A stretch of DNA of 64,000 bases. Source: Calditrichia bacterium. Its GTDB lineage: Bacteria; Calditrichota; Calditrichia; RBG-13-44-9; J075. The translations under genes were made by a program, and so were the position numbers. Positions 51,473 through 58,956 of the stretch are shown here, piece after piece (positions within the stretch are counted from its first letter, which is position 1; every line of letters starts with the position of its first letter). The stretch covers positions 173,512-237,511 of the forward strand of contig JACKAP010000010.1 in assembly GCA_020635015.1 (NCBI GenBank), written 5' to 3'. The notes under the pieces are model-generated. The model saw nothing but the letters and a program-made list of their open reading frames with translations, was not told the origin of the DNA and did no database searches.

Positions 51473-52357
51473 TTAGTTCAAATCCATTCGATTGCCGGCG
51501 GTGCGCTGGCTGTCCTGCAGCGCTTTCTGCAGTTCCGGGTAAACCGATTGATATCGTCCGTCCGGATACCGGTTCAGCAATTCCGGAAGAAATAGCGCCA
51601 GTTGCTGCCATAGCGCTAATTCCATATAACTCTTGCAGAGGAAATACGCAATCGTTTCCATGTCATAAAACTGCGCATCCAGGCGGATGATCTGCTGACA
51701 AAGATCGATCACCTCCTGGAAATCCTTATGCTGATAGTGGATATGAGCCAGGCCGAAATATCCGGGCGCCTGACCGACCGGCGCCGGGGCGGCCGCGATG
51801 ATCTCGCGAAAATACCCCTCGGCCCGGGCATACTCTCCTTCAAAGAAGGCGATAAATCCCAGATAATAGCGGGTCGATTGCCGGTAATCCAGCTCTTCCG
51901 GCAGCAGCAGCGCCAGCGCCCGGATCAGGAAAGGTTTGGCCTCCAGACTGCGGTTGCGCACAAAAAGAATCTTCCCGGTCTCAAAATAGGTGTGGCGCTT
52001 GAGGTCTTCCTCCACATCCTGCATCAGCGCGTCCTGCAGATAGTTCAGCGCGTTGACCGGATGGGCAAGGAATTCATAGGAGAAACCGCTGAGGCGCAGG
52101 CAGTCGAAGCGCTGCTTGCTGCTGATATGGGGACTATCCAGACACTTCTCGAAGTAACGAATCGCCTGGGGATAATCTTTCATTAGATAGTGACACCAGC
52201 CGATCTCGATCCAGATCGCCAACTGGGCGGCCGGATCGTCGTTCATATGCCCTTCCACCCAGTTGTAGTGCTGAAGGGCATCGCCATAATTTTTCTCCAT
52301 AAAAGCGGACTGCGCCTGCCGGAGGGTCTTGATAATTTCCGCTTTCGAATGATTCAT
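51473..52357 (-). CDS. TPR-repeat protein
   Basis: A 294-residue soluble protein; the start is the ATG with AAGGA eight bases upstream, as the earlier open part lacks a start signal. At least five TPR-like helix pairs are visible: AQSAFMEKNYGDALQHYNWVE, GWCHYLMKDYPQAIRYFEKCL, FLAHPVNALNYLQDAL, FIAFFEGEYARAEGYFREII and LAHIHYQHKDFQEVIDLCQQI. TPR scaffolds bind partner proteins. It lies 26 bases upstream of the HD-GYP gene on the same strand, so the two are probably cotranscribed and may interact. Confidence 0.85.
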   Translation of the reverse strand: MNHSKAEIIKTLRQAQSAFMEKNYGDALQHYNWVEGHMNDDPAAQLAIWIEIGWCHYLMKDYPQAIRYFEKCLDSPHISSKQRFDCLRLSGFSYEFLAHPVNALNYLQDALMQDVEEDLKRHTYFETGKILFVRNRSLEAKPFLIRALALLLPEELDYRQSTRYYLGFIAFFEGEYARAEGYFREIIAAAPAPVGQAPGYFGLAHIHYQHKDFQEVIDLCQQIIRLDAQFYDMETIAYFLCKSYMELALWQQLALFLPELLNRYPDGRYQSVYPELQKALQDSQRTAGNRMDLN

Positions 52358-52663
52358 AAATTTTCCTTGATCTGATTCCGCTTCATTGAGTATTATCTTT
52401 TCTTGCCGGCGCCAACTGCCGCCTGCCGCAGTTTGATTTTTTGACATCCGTAGCCGGTGATCTGCGTTTCCGGATACGATGGATTTCACTATAATGTACG
52501 GCGAGCTGCCAGGAGATGAAAGCAGCATTCTAAAATAGATTTTTTGGGTATATCGGTAGAAGGGTGTATGGGTATATGGGAAACAACTGGCCGCAGACGT
52601 ATTAACTCATACACTCATTCACCCATCCACCCATATACGGTTTTTAACCTTAAGGAGGTCTCA
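52358..52663. other. divergent region between the TPR and acyl-CoA dehydrogenase genes
   Basis: No gene is visible. Bases ~52555-52640 form a loose inverted repeat: GGGTGTATGGGTATATGGG on the left and CATTCACCCATCCACCCATATAC on the right. Promoters of both flanking genes must lie here. Confidence 0.45.
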
Positions 52664-53815
52664 ATGAGTCAAGTATTACCAATCATCCGCCTGAATGAAG
52701 AAGAGGAAATGTTCCGGGAAGCGGTGCTGGATTTTGCCCGGGAGCAGATTGCACCCCACGTAATGGAGATGGACCAGAAAGCGCAGTTTCGGCGGGAGCT
52801 GCTCGACCAGTTCTTTGAACTGGGCTTGATGGGGATCGACATCCCGGAAGCATACGGCGGTACCGGCGGGAATTTTTTCATGTCGATCCTGGCTATCGAG
52901 GCGCTGGCTTCGGTAGACGCCTCGGCGGCGATCTATGTCGATGTGCAGAACACCCTGGTGAACAACGCCTTCATGCGCTGGGGAAATGAAGCGATCAAGC
53001 AGAAATATCTGCCCCAACTGGCTCAGGAGAAGATCGGGGCCTATGCCCTCTCGGAGCCGAGCTCCGGCAGCGACGCCTTCGGCCTCAAGGCGCGCGGGGA
53101 AGACAAGGGGGATCATTTCGTGCTCAACGGCACCAAGCTGTGGATCACCAATGCCGCGGAAGCGGACATCTTCCTGGTGTTTGCCAACATCAACCCGGAG
53201 CTGGGCTACAAAGGGATCACCGCCTTCGTGATTGAGAGAGGATTCGACGGCTTCAAGGTCGGCAAGAAGGAAGACAAGCTGGGCATCCGCGCCAGCAGCA
53301 CCTGCGAGTTGATCATGGAAAACTGTATTGTGCCCAAGGAGAACGTGCTTGGGGAGACCGGCAAGGGCTACAAGGTAGCTATCGAGACCCTGAACGAGGG
53401 GAGGATCGGGATCGGGGCGCAGATGCTCGGGATCATGCAGGGCTCGCTGGATGCCGGGGTGCAGTACGCCCAGGAGCGCAGCCAGTTCGGGCGACAGATC
53501 GCCCAGTTCCAGGGACTGCGCTTCCAGATCGCCGAGGCCAAGATCCTGCTGGAAGCCTCGCGTCGCTTCGTCTACAACGCCGCGCGCATGAAGGATGCCG
53601 GCGACGATTTTGTGATGGAAGCGGCAATGGCCAAGTATTTCTCCTCGGTCAACGCGGAAAAAGTCACCTCGCGCATGATCGATATCTTCGGAGGCTACGG
53701 CTACACCAAAGACTACCCGGTGGAAAAGTTCTACCGCGATTCCAAGATCGGGCAGATCTATGAAGGCACTTCCAACATGCAGCTGGATACGATTGGGAAG
53801 TTTCTGCTTAAATAA
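52664..53815 (+). CDS. short-chain acyl-CoA dehydrogenase
   Basis: A 383-residue flavoprotein that oxidises acyl-CoA to trans-2-enoyl-CoA. The start has AAGGAGGT five bases upstream. Motifs: the N-terminal helical domain (FREAVLDFAREQIAPHVMEM), AYALSEPSSGSDAFG and WITNAAEADIFLVFA in the beta domain, and ERSQFGRQIAQFQGLRFQIAE plus MIDIFGGYGYTKDYPVEKFYRDSKI near the end. The catalytic base Glu367 is in QIYEGTSNMQ, at the position typical of short-chain (butyryl-CoA) enzymes. It is not beside electron-transfer flavoprotein genes in this window. Confidence 0.94.
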   Translation: MSQVLPIIRLNEEEEMFREAVLDFAREQIAPHVMEMDQKAQFRRELLDQFFELGLMGIDIPEAYGGTGGNFFMSILAIEALASVDASAAIYVDVQNTLVNNAFMRWGNEAIKQKYLPQLAQEKIGAYALSEPSSGSDAFGLKARGEDKGDHFVLNGTKLWITNAAEADIFLVFANINPELGYKGITAFVIERGFDGFKVGKKEDKLGIRASSTCELIMENCIVPKENVLGETGKGYKVAIETLNEGRIGIGAQMLGIMQGSLDAGVQYAQERSQFGRQIAQFQGLRFQIAEAKILLEASRRFVYNAARMKDAGDDFVMEAAMAKYFSSVNAEKVTSRMIDIFGGYGYTKDYPVEKFYRDSKIGQIYEGTSNMQLDTIGKFLLK

Positions 53816-54076
53816 ACTGAGTATTCGTCAGAACTTTAAACAGAACGCGGATGACACGGATTCTCGCGGATATTATTAATGATGCTTCGCGTGGGGTTAT
53901 CAAAGATTTACCGAAAGTTAGCAAATCGAATGCAAAGAGCACAGAGTTTTCATAAGCCTTTATCATTTAACATAATCCGGTATCCGCGTAAATCTGCGTC
54001 ATCCGTGTCATCCGCGTTCTATTGTGGTCCTATCAGATTTTCAAAATTTTATTGTCGTGCACTATATTAAATATAA
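53816..54076. repeat. AGAACGCGGATGACACGGAT inverted pair and dispersed repeat copy 2
   Basis: AGAACGCGGATGACACGGAT at ~53840-53859 is the reverse complement of ATCCGTGTCATCCGCGTTCT at 54001-54020. Bases 54007-54070 match 7981-8036. A short open frame inside (53879) lacks support. Confidence 0.6.
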
Positions 54077-54355
54077 TGCTGTCAAAGTGATGCCGCCGGG
54101 GAGTGGGAGATCGAGCATTTCTGGATCCGGCCGGCATTTATGGGCCAGGGCGCCGGCGCCCGGCTGTTCCGCCATGCCGTGGCTGCGCTCGCATCACATG
54201 GGATCAAGCATCTCAAAATCGTCTCCGATCCCCATGCTGAAGGTTTCTACCAAAAAATGGGCGCCCGGCGGGTGGGAGCAGTTGCCTCCAGCATTCCCTG
54301 ACGGGCTTTGCCAGTGCTGATGTATGAAATGGGTGTTGGTGAGTTAATGGGTTAA
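54077..54355 (+). pseudogene. GNAT acetyltransferase remnant
   Basis: The frame reads GEWEIEHFWIRPAFMGQGAG, then ARLFRHAVAALASHGIKHLKI and SDPHAEGFYQKMGARRVGAV, which is the acetyl-CoA-binding half of a GNAT enzyme (Q-G-x-G-A/G loop, then the PHAEGFYQKMGA C-terminal helix). An in-frame TGA stands at 54299-54301; reading on gives RALPVLMYEMG, the expected end strand. A GGA-to-TGA change would explain the stop. The front half is missing, with only repeat sequence upstream. Clearly decayed. Confidence 0.8.
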
Positions 54356-54510
54356 AGAGTTAATGGGTTGATGGGTATACAAACTTTGATGCGACGTTCG
54401 TTTTTCCCCCTTAACTCTTAACCCATTAACCCATCAACCCATCAACTTCTCCTTGCATCCCTCCGCCCTGAGCCGTACCTTCACGCCGACTTTCGGCTAA
54501 AAGGGTGTTC
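54356..54510. repeat. GGGTTAAT-type inverted repeat before waaA
   Basis: AGTTAATGGGTTGATGGG near 54356-54375 (with related copies from 54341) faces TTAACCCATTAACCCATCAACCC at 54417-54447. CGTTCGTTTTTCCCC in the middle links it to copies at 13079 and 34986. Confidence 0.65.
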
Positions 54511-55794
54511 ATGGTTACGGCGATATATTTCCTGATATACAATCTCCTGGTGTATCCCCTCGCTTTTGCGGTGTTCCATATCTACGCCCTTTTCAACCGG
54601 AAATTCCGCCGGGGCATCGCCGGCCGTTACCGTTCTTTCCGCCGGGTGAAGGCGTTCCTGCGCAGCCTGGGCCCGGAAAAGCCGGAGATCTTCCTGCTGC
54701 ACTGCGCCTCGATGGGGGAATTCGAGCACGCCAGACCTTTGCTGCGTGCCCTGAAAGCACAGCGGCCGGAGAGCCGCACGGTGGTGATGTTCTTCTCCCC
54801 TTCCGGCTATGAGAACGTGAAAAGCGCGCCGGGGGTGGACCTTTTCATTTATGCCCCCTTCGACTGGTGGTGGCCGGTGCGGCGGCTGTTCCGGGCGCTG
54901 CGCCCCCGAGCACTGTTGATCGCCAAGTACGATGTCTGGCCCAACCAGCTGTGGATGGCCCGCTCCCTGAAGATCCCGGCGCTGCTGCTCAACGCCACCC
55001 TGCAAAAGACTTCCGGGCGACTTCACCCCGCCCTGCGCTGGTTCCAGCGCACGCTCTACCGGAGGCTGACCCGCATTCTCACCATCTCGGAAACCGACCG
55101 CGACAACTACCTGCGCCTGGCGCGGGCAGAGGCGGTCATCGCGGTCGGCGATACCAAATACGACCAGGTGATCAGCCGGGCGGAGGAATCGCGAGCCACG
55201 CTCCCGCTGCCATCGGCAGTCTGCCAGGGCAAGCGGATCTTTGTTGCCGGCAGCACCTGGCCGGAGGATGAGACACACCTGCTGCCGGCATTGCGCCAAC
55301 TGCATCGCAGTTACGGCGATCTGCTGACGATCATCTGCCCCCACGAGCCCACCCCCGCCCATCTGGCTCAACTCTCCGACGCCCTGTTACCCCTGCGCGG
55401 CTGCCGCCTATCGCAGTTGGATCATTACCGCGGCGAGCCGGTGATCGTGATCGATCGCATCGGGATCCTGGCCAATCTCTACGCCCTGGCCCGGGCGGCC
55501 TATGTGGGGGGGAGCTTCAAGCAGAACATCCACAACGTGCTGGAGCCGGCGGTGTACGGGATCCCGGTGCTCTTCGGCCCGGTCAACCGCAACTCCCATG
55601 AGGCCCAACTGCTCAAGGCCGCCGGCGGAGGGCTGGAGGTCCATTCCGAAGCCGAGATCCGTACTGCCCTGGAAAAAATTTTCTCGGAAGAAGACTACCG
55701 CCGCCAAACCGGAGAAGCGGCCCGGCAACTGGTGGAAGCGCACCGTGGAGCAACGGCACGGACGGTGGAGGAAATTTTGAAGCGATTGGAATAA
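54511..55794 (+). CDS. waaA: 3-deoxy-D-manno-octulosonic acid transferase
   Basis: A 427-residue inner-membrane glycosyltransferase that adds KDO to lipid A precursor, so the cell makes LPS. One N-terminal membrane anchor (FLIYNLLVYPLAFAVFHIY), then the GT30 motifs: LHCASMGEFEHARPLL, APFDWWWPVRRLF, IAKYDVWPNQLWMA, AVGDTKYDQV, AGSTWPEDETHLLPAL, PHEPTP, and the nucleotide-sugar site YVGGSFKQNIHNVLEPAVYG followed by FGP. The ATG at 54511 is preferred over a GTG six bases earlier. Length is normal. Confidence 0.95.
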   Translation: MVTAIYFLIYNLLVYPLAFAVFHIYALFNRKFRRGIAGRYRSFRRVKAFLRSLGPEKPEIFLLHCASMGEFEHARPLLRALKAQRPESRTVVMFFSPSGYENVKSAPGVDLFIYAPFDWWWPVRRLFRALRPRALLIAKYDVWPNQLWMARSLKIPALLLNATLQKTSGRLHPALRWFQRTLYRRLTRILTISETDRDNYLRLARAEAVIAVGDTKYDQVISRAEESRATLPLPSAVCQGKRIFVAGSTWPEDETHLLPALRQLHRSYGDLLTIICPHEPTPAHLAQLSDALLPLRGCRLSQLDHYRGEPVIVIDRIGILANLYALARAAYVGGSFKQNIHNVLEPAVYGIPVLFGPVNRNSHEAQLLKAAGGGLEVHSEAEIRTALEKIFSEEDYRRQTGEAARQLVEAHRGATARTVEEILKRLE

Positions 55795-55795
55795 T

Positions 55796-56021
55796 GCGGA
55801 GTGCGGAGTGCGGAGTGCGGAGTGAAAGATGCATAGGGCATGGGGCATGGGGCATGGGGCATGGGGCATGGGGCAAAATACAAAATATCGCGAGCGAATG
55901 AGAGCAAACATCGTGAGCGAAGCGAACTAACATCGTCGGCGTAGCCGGCAAACATCGCGAGCGACAGCGAGCAAACATCGTGAGCGCCAGCGAACAAACA
56001 TCGCGAGCGAAGCGAGCATAT
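55796..56021. repeat. GCGGAGT and GGGCATG runs, then six 22/23-base ATCG(C/T)GAGCG units
   Basis: Four GCGGAGT steps at 55796-55822 and six GGGCATG steps at ~55834-55873 precede six head-to-tail units starting at 55887, 55910, 55932, 55954, 55977 and 56000. All start ATCG and five end AAC; the middle differs (GCGAGCG, GTCGGCG). Unit 4 equals the 23-base unit at 21469. Confidence 0.8.
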
Positions 56022-56034
56022 ATTTTTCAGCTAT

Positions 56035-56062
56035 TTGATATTCCTTCGCAAATTGCTATTTT
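56035..56062 (+). promoter_or_regulatory. possible promoter of the sigma-factor operon
   Basis: TTGATA (56035-56040), 16 bases, TATTTT (56057-56062), about 42 bases before the sigma factor start. A weak but plausible vegetative-type promoter; no ribosome site is clear. Confidence 0.3.
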
Positions 56063-56103
56063 ATTTTTTGCGCGTTTAATCAGGAAAATTTACGACGGTC
56101 ATC

Positions 56104-56787
56104 ATGAGCGATCCGAAACAATGGTCACTGACGGAGTTGCTGCGGCATATGGTCCAGCGCACCCCGCTGCAGCTTCACCAGCAGGCCTGGGGGGAATTTC
56201 TGGATCGGTACCGCGCGCTGATCGAGACCGCGATTTCCCGGCGCTGCCATGCCTGGAACTCCCGGGCGCTCAACCTGCAGCGCCGTGATGTGGTGGATGA
56301 CGTCTTCTCCAGCGTGATGGCAGGATTGGTGGATGGGGATTTTAGCGCCTTGAAAAGTTTCCGCGGCAGCAGCGAGGGGGAGTTTCGCAGCTGGCTGAAT
56401 GTGGTAGCCAAACGCGCGGCCGGCCGCTTCCTGCGCGGCCGTTCCTTCGAGCGCTACATCGGCGGCGATGACGAGGGCGGCCAAAGTGACCTGCCGGACT
56501 ATCTGCTGAAAGATTATCTCTCAGACCTTGATGAGCATACCCAAACGGAACTTTACGAGCATATCGTGGAGGTGGTTCGGCGGGAAAAGAGCGGGCGGCG
56601 GGGCAATGCCGAGCGCGACCTGCATATTTTCCTGCTCTACACCCTGGCGGATTTCGACCAGGAGATGATTACCGCCCTTCCGGTGTTTTGCGGCGAAGGC
56701 CGGGAAATTGGCCACCGGGTGGTCGACAATGTGGTCAACCGCATCCGGGTCATCCTGCGCGAAAAATGGGAGAGCGACGATGAGTGA
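56104..56787 (+). CDS. ECF-type RNA polymerase sigma factor
   Basis: A 227-residue sigma-70-family protein. Region 2 is shown by WGEFLDRYRALIETAISRRC, VVDDVFSSVMAGLVDGDFS, FRGSSEGEFRSWLNVVAKRAAGRFLR. Region 4 is only weakly recognisable (ITALPVFCGEGREIGHRVVDNVVNRIRVILREK), so it may belong to one of the divergent ECF groups with poor sigma4. It directs RNA polymerase to its own promoters until sequestered. Its stop overlaps the next gene by eight bases, which is characteristic of sigma/anti-sigma pairs. Confidence 0.85.
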   Translation: MSDPKQWSLTELLRHMVQRTPLQLHQQAWGEFLDRYRALIETAISRRCHAWNSRALNLQRRDVVDDVFSSVMAGLVDGDFSALKSFRGSSEGEFRSWLNVVAKRAAGRFLRGRSFERYIGGDDEGGQSDLPDYLLKDYLSDLDEHTQTELYEHIVEVVRREKSGRRGNAERDLHIFLLYTLADFDQEMITALPVFCGEGREIGHRVVDNVVNRIRVILREKWESDDE

Positions 56788-57199
56788 AACCAACCGGTCC
56801 CGCGAGCAGCTCGGCCGGGTGCTGGCGCATCTGAAACTAAAAACGCAACAGCATCCCGCACCCCAAAACGCCGTTCCTCTGGGACAAGCAGAGGAAAAGC
56901 TGCTGAGAGAAGCGGAGCAGTTGCTGGCCGACCAGAAGCTGCCGGCCGCCGGCCAGCCGTCCTTTGCCGGCCTCGCCGTGCAGGTTTGCCCCCAGGAAGC
57001 GCTTTATTTTGACCGCCTGCCGCCTTACCTGGTGCTGATCTTCCGGGAGTTGAGCGATCCCGCTGCCGACCAGGAAGCGGTGTTCCGCCATACCAATTCC
57101 TGCTTTCACTGTTTCGAAGCCTACAGCGAGGTCCACCGCGCCTTTCTGGATCATCTCCCCGGGGATACGGAGACGGAGCCCCCTGCTTCGCCGGCTTGA
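56780..57199 (+). CDS. small zinc-motif protein, candidate anti-sigma factor
   Basis: A 139-residue soluble protein whose ATG overlaps the sigma factor stop by eight bases. Near the C-terminus it has HTNSCFHC, i.e. His104-x3-Cys108-x2-Cys111, the HxxxCxxC signature of zinc-associated anti-sigma (ZAS) domains, followed by helix FEAYSEVHRAFLDHL. In known anti-sigmas this motif lies near the N-terminus and is followed by a membrane helix; here it is at the end and no membrane segment exists. The N-terminal 60 residues are helical and charged. The position strongly suggests it binds the sigma factor. Confidence 0.65.
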   Translation: MSETNRSREQLGRVLAHLKLKTQQHPAPQNAVPLGQAEEKLLREAEQLLADQKLPAAGQPSFAGLAVQVCPQEALYFDRLPPYLVLIFRELSDPAADQEAVFRHTNSCFHCFEAYSEVHRAFLDHLPGDTETEPPASPA

Positions 57200-57302
57200 G
57201 AAAAAAATGCTCATGCTGAGAGAAAAGCGGTGATGGATGTATCTAAGTTGTTGAATCGCGAATAATTCATCGCGGTTAACGTAAATAGATACAGTCATCA
57301 AC

Positions 57303-58550
57303 ATGAGAAAGAACGGACATATGGACATCCTGACCCAACAACTTCCCCACGCGGACCTGGTACGCTATCTGAGCGGAGCGGGAGATGAATCCCTCCGGCA
57401 AAAAGTTGCTCAGCTTCGCAGCGAACACCCGGAATTTGCCATGCTCCTGGAGATGGCAGAAAAAACCGCAGCCGACAGTCCCGGTGATACCCCGCCGCCC
57501 ACAGTTCAGCTGACCTTTATGCAAATCGACCGGCTATTGCAGGACATCTATGCAGGTAGCGCCGATCCGGACCGGCGAATGCTGTTCCGCACCCACCTGC
57601 TGAGTTCACCGCAGTTTTACCGGCGCCTGCTGGATCATTTCGCAGACCTACACCAGACCGCCGCCGAAGCGGAAGCCCTGCAGGCCTCCGGCGTGATGAT
57701 CGGCAGCAAAACCAACCAGGAGATCCTGCACGAGCTGGGCATTGAGAAGCCCCAGACCGCCCCCCGCCGGGCAGAACGGCCGGGTGAAGGTTTGCTGGGG
57801 GCGGTTCAGGCCTTTTTTACCTCGCAATTTGGCCGCTACGCCATTCCGGCGCTGGCCTCGCTGGCAGTACTGTTTATGGTCGGTCTGCCGCTTTACAGCA
57901 GTCTGACCAATCCTTACAACCGCTTGCACTGGGACGAACAGGCTCCCCTGGCCCAATTAAATCCGGAGCGCTGGGCTCAGGACAGTGCACCGGCAACCCG
58001 CCATGGGGCGGTGCCGGGAAGTGACTCACTGAATCTGGCATCCTTCCGTGCCGGCAGCGAACGGCTGGCCGGGGTAATGAAATTGATGCTCCCGGCATTC
58101 CGGGAGAAGGATTACCGCAACGTGCTCGACAAATACCGCCGCACCTTCCCCGGCGCAGAAGCACTGGCCCAATGGCTGCAGAAACATGATACGGCGCCGG
58201 CCGGCGATGACAGCCTGCTTCAGCAGGAGATTGCCGGCACCCAGCAACTATTGCAGGACTACTACTTCCTCTCCGGCGCGGCCGCCCTGGCCCGCTACCG
58301 CACTCGCAGTGAGGCACTCGACCAGGCCGCCCGGGACAGCGCCCTGGCAACCGCCGTGACCAACTTGACCCATGCCAAAACCCTCGGCGAACGACATCAG
58401 CTCCCGGATTCCGACCGTATTCACTACTTTCTGGGGTTGGCGCTGGCCTATCAGTTCCACAACGCCGAAGCGATCCGTGAATACCGGCTGATCCGCCCGG
58501 AAAGTGACTATTATCAATCAGCACAGGAACTGATGGAATATCTGCAGTAG
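57303..58550 (+). CDS. membrane-anchored anti-sigma-like protein with C-terminal TPR-like part
   Basis: A 415-residue protein with one membrane helix (ALASLAVLFMVGLPLYSSL, near residues 185-205). The cytosolic N-terminal part contains two repeats of a DLVRYLSGAGDESLRQKVAQL / IDRLLQDIYAGSADPDRRMLF type, like anti-sigma zinc-finger domains but without the zinc ligands. The outside part has TPR-like helices (DRIHYFLGLALAYQFHNAEAIREYRLI). Single-pass membrane anti-sigma factors with such a layout occur next to ECF sigma genes. The start may also be the ATG at 57321. Gap to the previous gene is 103 bases, so operon membership is likely. Confidence 0.6.
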   Translation: MRKNGHMDILTQQLPHADLVRYLSGAGDESLRQKVAQLRSEHPEFAMLLEMAEKTAADSPGDTPPPTVQLTFMQIDRLLQDIYAGSADPDRRMLFRTHLLSSPQFYRRLLDHFADLHQTAAEAEALQASGVMIGSKTNQEILHELGIEKPQTAPRRAERPGEGLLGAVQAFFTSQFGRYAIPALASLAVLFMVGLPLYSSLTNPYNRLHWDEQAPLAQLNPERWAQDSAPATRHGAVPGSDSLNLASFRAGSERLAGVMKLMLPAFREKDYRNVLDKYRRTFPGAEALAQWLQKHDTAPAGDDSLLQQEIAGTQQLLQDYYFLSGAAALARYRTRSEALDQAARDSALATAVTNLTHAKTLGERHQLPDSDRIHYFLGLALAYQFHNAEAIREYRLIRPESDYYQSAQELMEYLQ

Positions 58551-58956
58551 CATCAGACGCATTATTGGCCACAGAGACACAGCACACCTGGCGCGACTTC
58601 GGCCGCAACCGAATGGTAAATGCTTATTGCTCAGTGGTCAAAGCTCATTGTAAAACACTTTGTTGCACCACAAAATTTTGTTAAAAAACAAAGTTTTGGG
58701 CCAGTGTAGTACAGAGCACCGGCAACCGACAACAGATCCCTCTGTGGCCATAATTCAGACACTGCATTCATCCGCTGTCCCATTATTCCCCTCAACAACC
58801 ACCAGCTTCCGGGTAGGGACAGCGAAAATTCCTGTGCTGCCTGTTTGATATTAGATCGTGCTTTCTTAACTTTGATGCATATACGGGACCCATTCTTCGC
58901 CGTTTTTTTGGATATCACACCATCAGGCATCGATGAGGAGCAAAGGAGATCGAATT
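58551..58956. repeat. intergenic region with ~120-base dispersed repeat (copy 2, 58588-58712)
   Basis: No gene is visible. A GGCCACAGAGACACAG fragment at 58567 of the CTGTGTCTCTGTGGC family leads into the 58588-58712 element that matches 20392-20512. The rest (58713-58940) shows nothing I recognise; it must contain the promoter of the following gene if that is not read through. Confidence 0.7.

Noticed and set aside
52544..52663. N-terminal extension of the acyl-CoA dehydrogenase
   Set aside because: The added 40 residues are encoded by a CACCCATCC-type repeat, and AAGGAGGT stands just before the ATG at 52664.
53879..54070. 63-residue open frame between the dehydrogenase and the GNAT remnant
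   Set aside because: It overlaps dispersed repeat sequence and has no ribosome site or protein-like pattern.
54024..54320. 98-residue frame over the GNAT remnant
   Set aside because: It is in a different frame from the recognisable acetyltransferase sequence.
55887..56021. Possible CRISPR array
   Set aside because: Units of 22-23 bases follow one another directly without unique spacers, and no cas genes are present.
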